Shown one piece after another: positions 61,821 through 64,000 of a stretch of DNA of 64,000 nt. A program made the position numbers and the translations under genes. Every line of letters begins with the position of its first letter. Within the stretch, counting starts at the first letter, position 1. The DNA is from Caldithrix abyssi (GTDB lineage: Bacteria; Calditrichota; Calditrichia; Calditrichales; Calditrichaceae): contig DRQG01000034.1 of assembly GCA_011369465.1 (NCBI GenBank), forward strand, positions 62,001 through 126,000. Reading direction: 5' to 3'. Below the pieces are notes generated by a model that saw only the letters and a program-made list of their open reading frames with translations, was not told the origin of the DNA and did not search any database.

Positions 61821-62435
61821 TCATTCCAGAAACTGCGGGATGGTGTTCAGATTGGGGCTGAGCCCCTGATCCGCATTAAGTTTTTTAAGCTCTTCCTGTT
61901 TCTTTTCAAATTGATTGTTCAGATAGCGTATATTTCGTACGAAATAATCAATTTGCGCCTGATTGTTGGCGTTTATGGTACTGTTACGGGCCAGCCTCCG
62001 GGTAAAGGCCATCGCCTGCCCCATGAGCTTTTTTTGCTCGGTAAGAAGATTTATAATGGCTTTTTTTTCATCCAGTTGCTGCTCATAACTCTGTTTAAGG
62101 GAATTGGTACTGGATTGATCCTGCTTTATTTGAGCCTGCAATTGACTGATCCGGTCGTTCAGTTCCCCTCGTTCATTTTGAAACTGTAATTGAGCATAGC
62201 CGTATATCCCTATCGCACCGAAGATGGCTCCGATTATGAAAAAAATAACGGGCAATACGATATGGCGGTGTTCTTTATACCAGAGTTTGCGCAATGCCGC
62301 TTTGCTGACATGGCTGGATTCACCACCGCTGAGGTAAAGATTCTCGAGCAGCGAAATATCCAGGTTTTTTTTGCAGTGCGGACAAACGCTTGTTTCTTTT
62401 GTAATCGGATTGGAACAATACGGACAATATTCCAT
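61821..62435 (-). CDS. Zinc-ribbon, single-helix membrane protein with coiled coil
   Basis: The 204-residue protein has an N-terminal zinc ribbon (Cys4, Cys7, Cys18, Cys21 in CPYC and CPHC), a transmembrane helix (about 58-80), a coiled coil (about 83-140) and a C-terminal tail. The ribbon faces the cytoplasm and the coiled coil the periplasm. I do not recognise a named family. Function unknown; a structural or regulatory membrane protein is likely. Confidence 0.75.
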   Translation of the reverse strand: MEYCPYCSNPITKETSVCPHCKKNLDISLLENLYLSGGESSHVSKAALRKLWYKEHRHIVLPVIFFIIGAIFGAIGIYGYAQLQFQNERGELNDRISQLQAQIKQDQSSTNSLKQSYEQQLDEKKAIINLLTEQKKLMGQAMAFTRRLARNSTINANNQAQIDYFVRNIRYLNNQFEKKQEELKKLNADQGLSPNLNTIPQFLE

Positions 62436-62513
62436 AAAAGGCCCTTCAAACTTGAGTTGGTAAAAATATAATTTAGTCGAAAAGGATCATAAATTCCATA
62501 GGAATTTAGTCCT

Positions 62514-64000
62514 TTACTCCGGTCGTTTCACCCGTATCGGATCCGCAGGCTGCGGAAGGATATTTACTTCCTTCTCCTTTAATAGTTCCAGCGCTATTTG
62601 TACGGCTTTTTCCAATTGGGGATCATGCCCTTCGATAACCGATTTGGGGTCTTGTTCAACTTCCACATCCGGCGCAACGCCTTTATTTTCCACATCCCAT
62701 TGTCCCTGTAAATTATAAAAACCGCCACGGGGGGCTGTGATAGAGCCGCCGTCTATAAGAGCGGGCACATCCCAGATGCCCACCAGGCCGCCCCAGGTGC
62801 GTTTACCCACCAGCGGGCCGATTTTCCGTTGCCTGAACATATAGGGCATCATATCGCCTCCGGAGCCGGCCATCTCATTGATAATCATTACTTTGGGGCC
62901 GTAAAGAGCGGCGTTGGGCGCCCGGAAGGGCTTGCGTTCGCCGATGGGGTTATTGAAATATCCGGCCAGCTTTCGTGACATCAGATCGATAATGTAATCG
63001 GCGATGTAGCCGCCCGTATTGAACCGCTCATCGATGACCGCTCCTTTCTTATCCATCTGAGCGAAATAGTAGCGGTTAAAACTCTTGTAGCCGCCCACCG
63101 ATGTGTTGGGCAGCCAGACATAAGCCAGTTTGCCGCCGGACATCCGATCCACCTTGCGGCGGTTTTCTTCCACCCAATGGCGGCGGCGTAAAGCCGTTTC
63201 ATCCCGGACGGGTACGACCGTAACTTCCCTTGCGCCTTTAAGCGTAGGTTTGCTGTTGACGGTTATCCGTGTCTGCCTACCCGCCGTCTGATCGAACAGG
63301 CTGTATAGATTCATCGTATCGGTCAATTCTGTTCCGTTAACGGCCAGCAGGTAATCGCCTTCCCGCACATCAATACCGGGGCTGCTCAACGGGGCGCGCA
63401 GTTCCGGATTCCAGTTTTCGCCCGTGTATATTTTTTTGATGCGGAAGCGCCCGTCGGCGATTTCAAAATCTGCGCCTAACAGGCCCACCGGCACTCTCTT
63501 CACATCGGGGTAATCACCGCCGCGCACAAAAGAATGCCCCACAGAGGTTTCCCCGCTGAATATATCCAGCACATAGGTCAGATCGTCGCGGTGCCGTACA
63601 TAATCCACCCAGGGTGCATAAGTTTTATAGGCCCAATCCAAATCCAGCCCGTGTACGTTATCCACATAAAAATAATCCCGCTGGTAACGCCAGGCTTCGC
63701 GGAATATTTGTTTCCATTCGGCCGGCGGATTTAATTTCATCTGCATCTCCGCGGTTTTTATTGTGCCCTCGCCGGGTTTCACTTCGCCGTTGGCGCCGGC
63801 AATGGCCCATTGCTTATCCTTTGTGGCATAAAGCAATTTTTCCCCATCAAAGGAAACCGTATAATCTGTTACCCCGTCCGCCACTTTTTTGGCTTCGCGA
63901 TCTTTCAACACATAACGATTCAGACGTAGGCCCTGTTGGTTGGGTACATTTTCCAGATAAAACAGCGTGCCTTCTTTGCCCGCTTCCAAATTACTGTAAT
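62514..64000 (-). CDS. Tricorn-like S41 serine protease (5' end outside window)
   Basis: The frame has no stop between 63989 and the window edge, so the true start lies beyond it. The visible C-terminal part carries the tricorn core helical domain (YVDNVHGLDLDWAYKTYAPWV), a PDZ domain (about codons around 63400-63270; GIDVREGDYLLAVNGTEL) and the S41 protease domain with catalytic Ser in NEMAGSGGDMM (Ser codon 62862-62864) and the RTWGGLVG segment. Full tricorn homologues are about 1000 or more residues with N-terminal beta-propellers, which would be outside this window. It degrades peptides; a periplasmic or cytoplasmic location cannot be told without the N-terminus. Confidence 0.9.
   Translation of the reverse strand, partial: YSNLEAGKEGTLFYLENVPNQQGLRLNRYVLKDREAKKVADGVTDYTVSFDGEKLLYATKDKQWAIAGANGEVKPGEGTIKTAEMQMKLNPPAEWKQIFREAWRYQRDYFYVDNVHGLDLDWAYKTYAPWVDYVRHRDDLTYVLDIFSGETSVGHSFVRGGDYPDVKRVPVGLLGADFEIADGRFRIKKIYTGENWNPELRAPLSSPGIDVREGDYLLAVNGTELTDTMNLYSLFDQTAGRQTRITVNSKPTLKGAREVTVVPVRDETALRRRHWVEENRRKVDRMSGGKLAYVWLPNTSVGGYKSFNRYYFAQMDKKGAVIDERFNTGGYIADYIIDLMSRKLAGYFNNPIGERKPFRAPNAALYGPKVMIINEMAGSGGDMMPYMFRQRKIGPLVGKRTWGGLVGIWDVPALIDGGSITAPRGGFYNLQGQWDVENKGVAPDVEVEQDPKSVIEGHDPQLEKAVQIALELLKEKEVNILPQPADPIRVKRPE

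Overview
The window reads as a chromosomal piece of a Gram-negative bacterium of the Fibrobacterota-Chlorobiota-Bacteroidota (FCB) group, most likely Calditrichota or a close relative. The sequence-based reasons are: a PorX-type response regulator with a PglZ domain (2773-4332), a secreted protein ending in a type IX secretion (T9SS) sorting domain with an NPFNPVTTIKF motif (41795-44404), a TonB receptor with a carboxypeptidase-regulatory N-terminus, DUF4876/DUF6850/DUF4857 families otherwise typical of Bacteroidota, and several lipoproteins. I saw no rRNA, tRNA, CRISPR array, phage or insertion sequence. This placement is inference from gene content only.

Layout. 1-4332: a cut-off hybrid histidine kinase converging on porX. 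4441-13625 (minus): cell-wall block with pbpC, a DUF3667 membrane protein and a giant thioester alpha-2-macroglobulin. 14075-22831 (plus): lepA, lepB, hemW, a TPR protein, an exported protein of unknown function, a YjbQ protein and an acidic unknown, closed by a clear terminator. 22952-30688: metabolic and folding genes (DUF2520 dehydrogenase-like, PHP phosphatase, CoA-binding, HD, SDR, FKBP lipoprotein), a J-domain/receiver fusion and an M16 protease lipoprotein. 30972-34101: a four-gene FtsX/LolD-type ABC operon. 34132-34788 (minus): a HigBA-type toxin-antitoxin module whose toxin carries a nonsense codon. 35189-49419 (plus): a 14-kb block with TonB receptor, two DUF4876 lipoproteins, a DUF6850 barrel, a T9SS-exported propeller, an ABC-2 transporter, DUF4857 and a membrane polyferredoxin with three degenerate HMA-like modules. 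49446-58046: small membrane protein, serine hydrolase, giant propeller-sensor hybrid kinase, a probable selenocysteine ArsC-like protein, glgC and an M14 amidase. 58047-58397: a cluster of palindromic repeats. 58391-64000 (minus): PLP decarboxylase, MscS channel, S51 peptidase, zinc-ribbon membrane protein and a tricorn-like S41 protease cut by the window end.

Two things stand out. First, the gene at 55551-55904 has an in-frame TGA exactly where ArsC/Spx-family proteins carry their catalytic cysteine, and the bases after it fold into a hairpin with an AGGUC loop at nearly the same offset as the E. coli fdhF SECIS element; this is very probably a selenoprotein that automatic gene calling would truncate. 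Second, the 35189-49419 block looks like an integrated envelope system (outer-membrane uptake, surface proteins, inner-membrane ABC transporter, electron-transfer ferredoxin). Its substrate is unknown; a metal, heme or metallocofactor is my inference.

Smaller points of interest are the J-domain/receiver fusion, the broken toxin with a palindromic operator inside its promoter, and palindromic intergenic elements of three kinds, two of which share the same CCCCGAC/GTCGGGG core.
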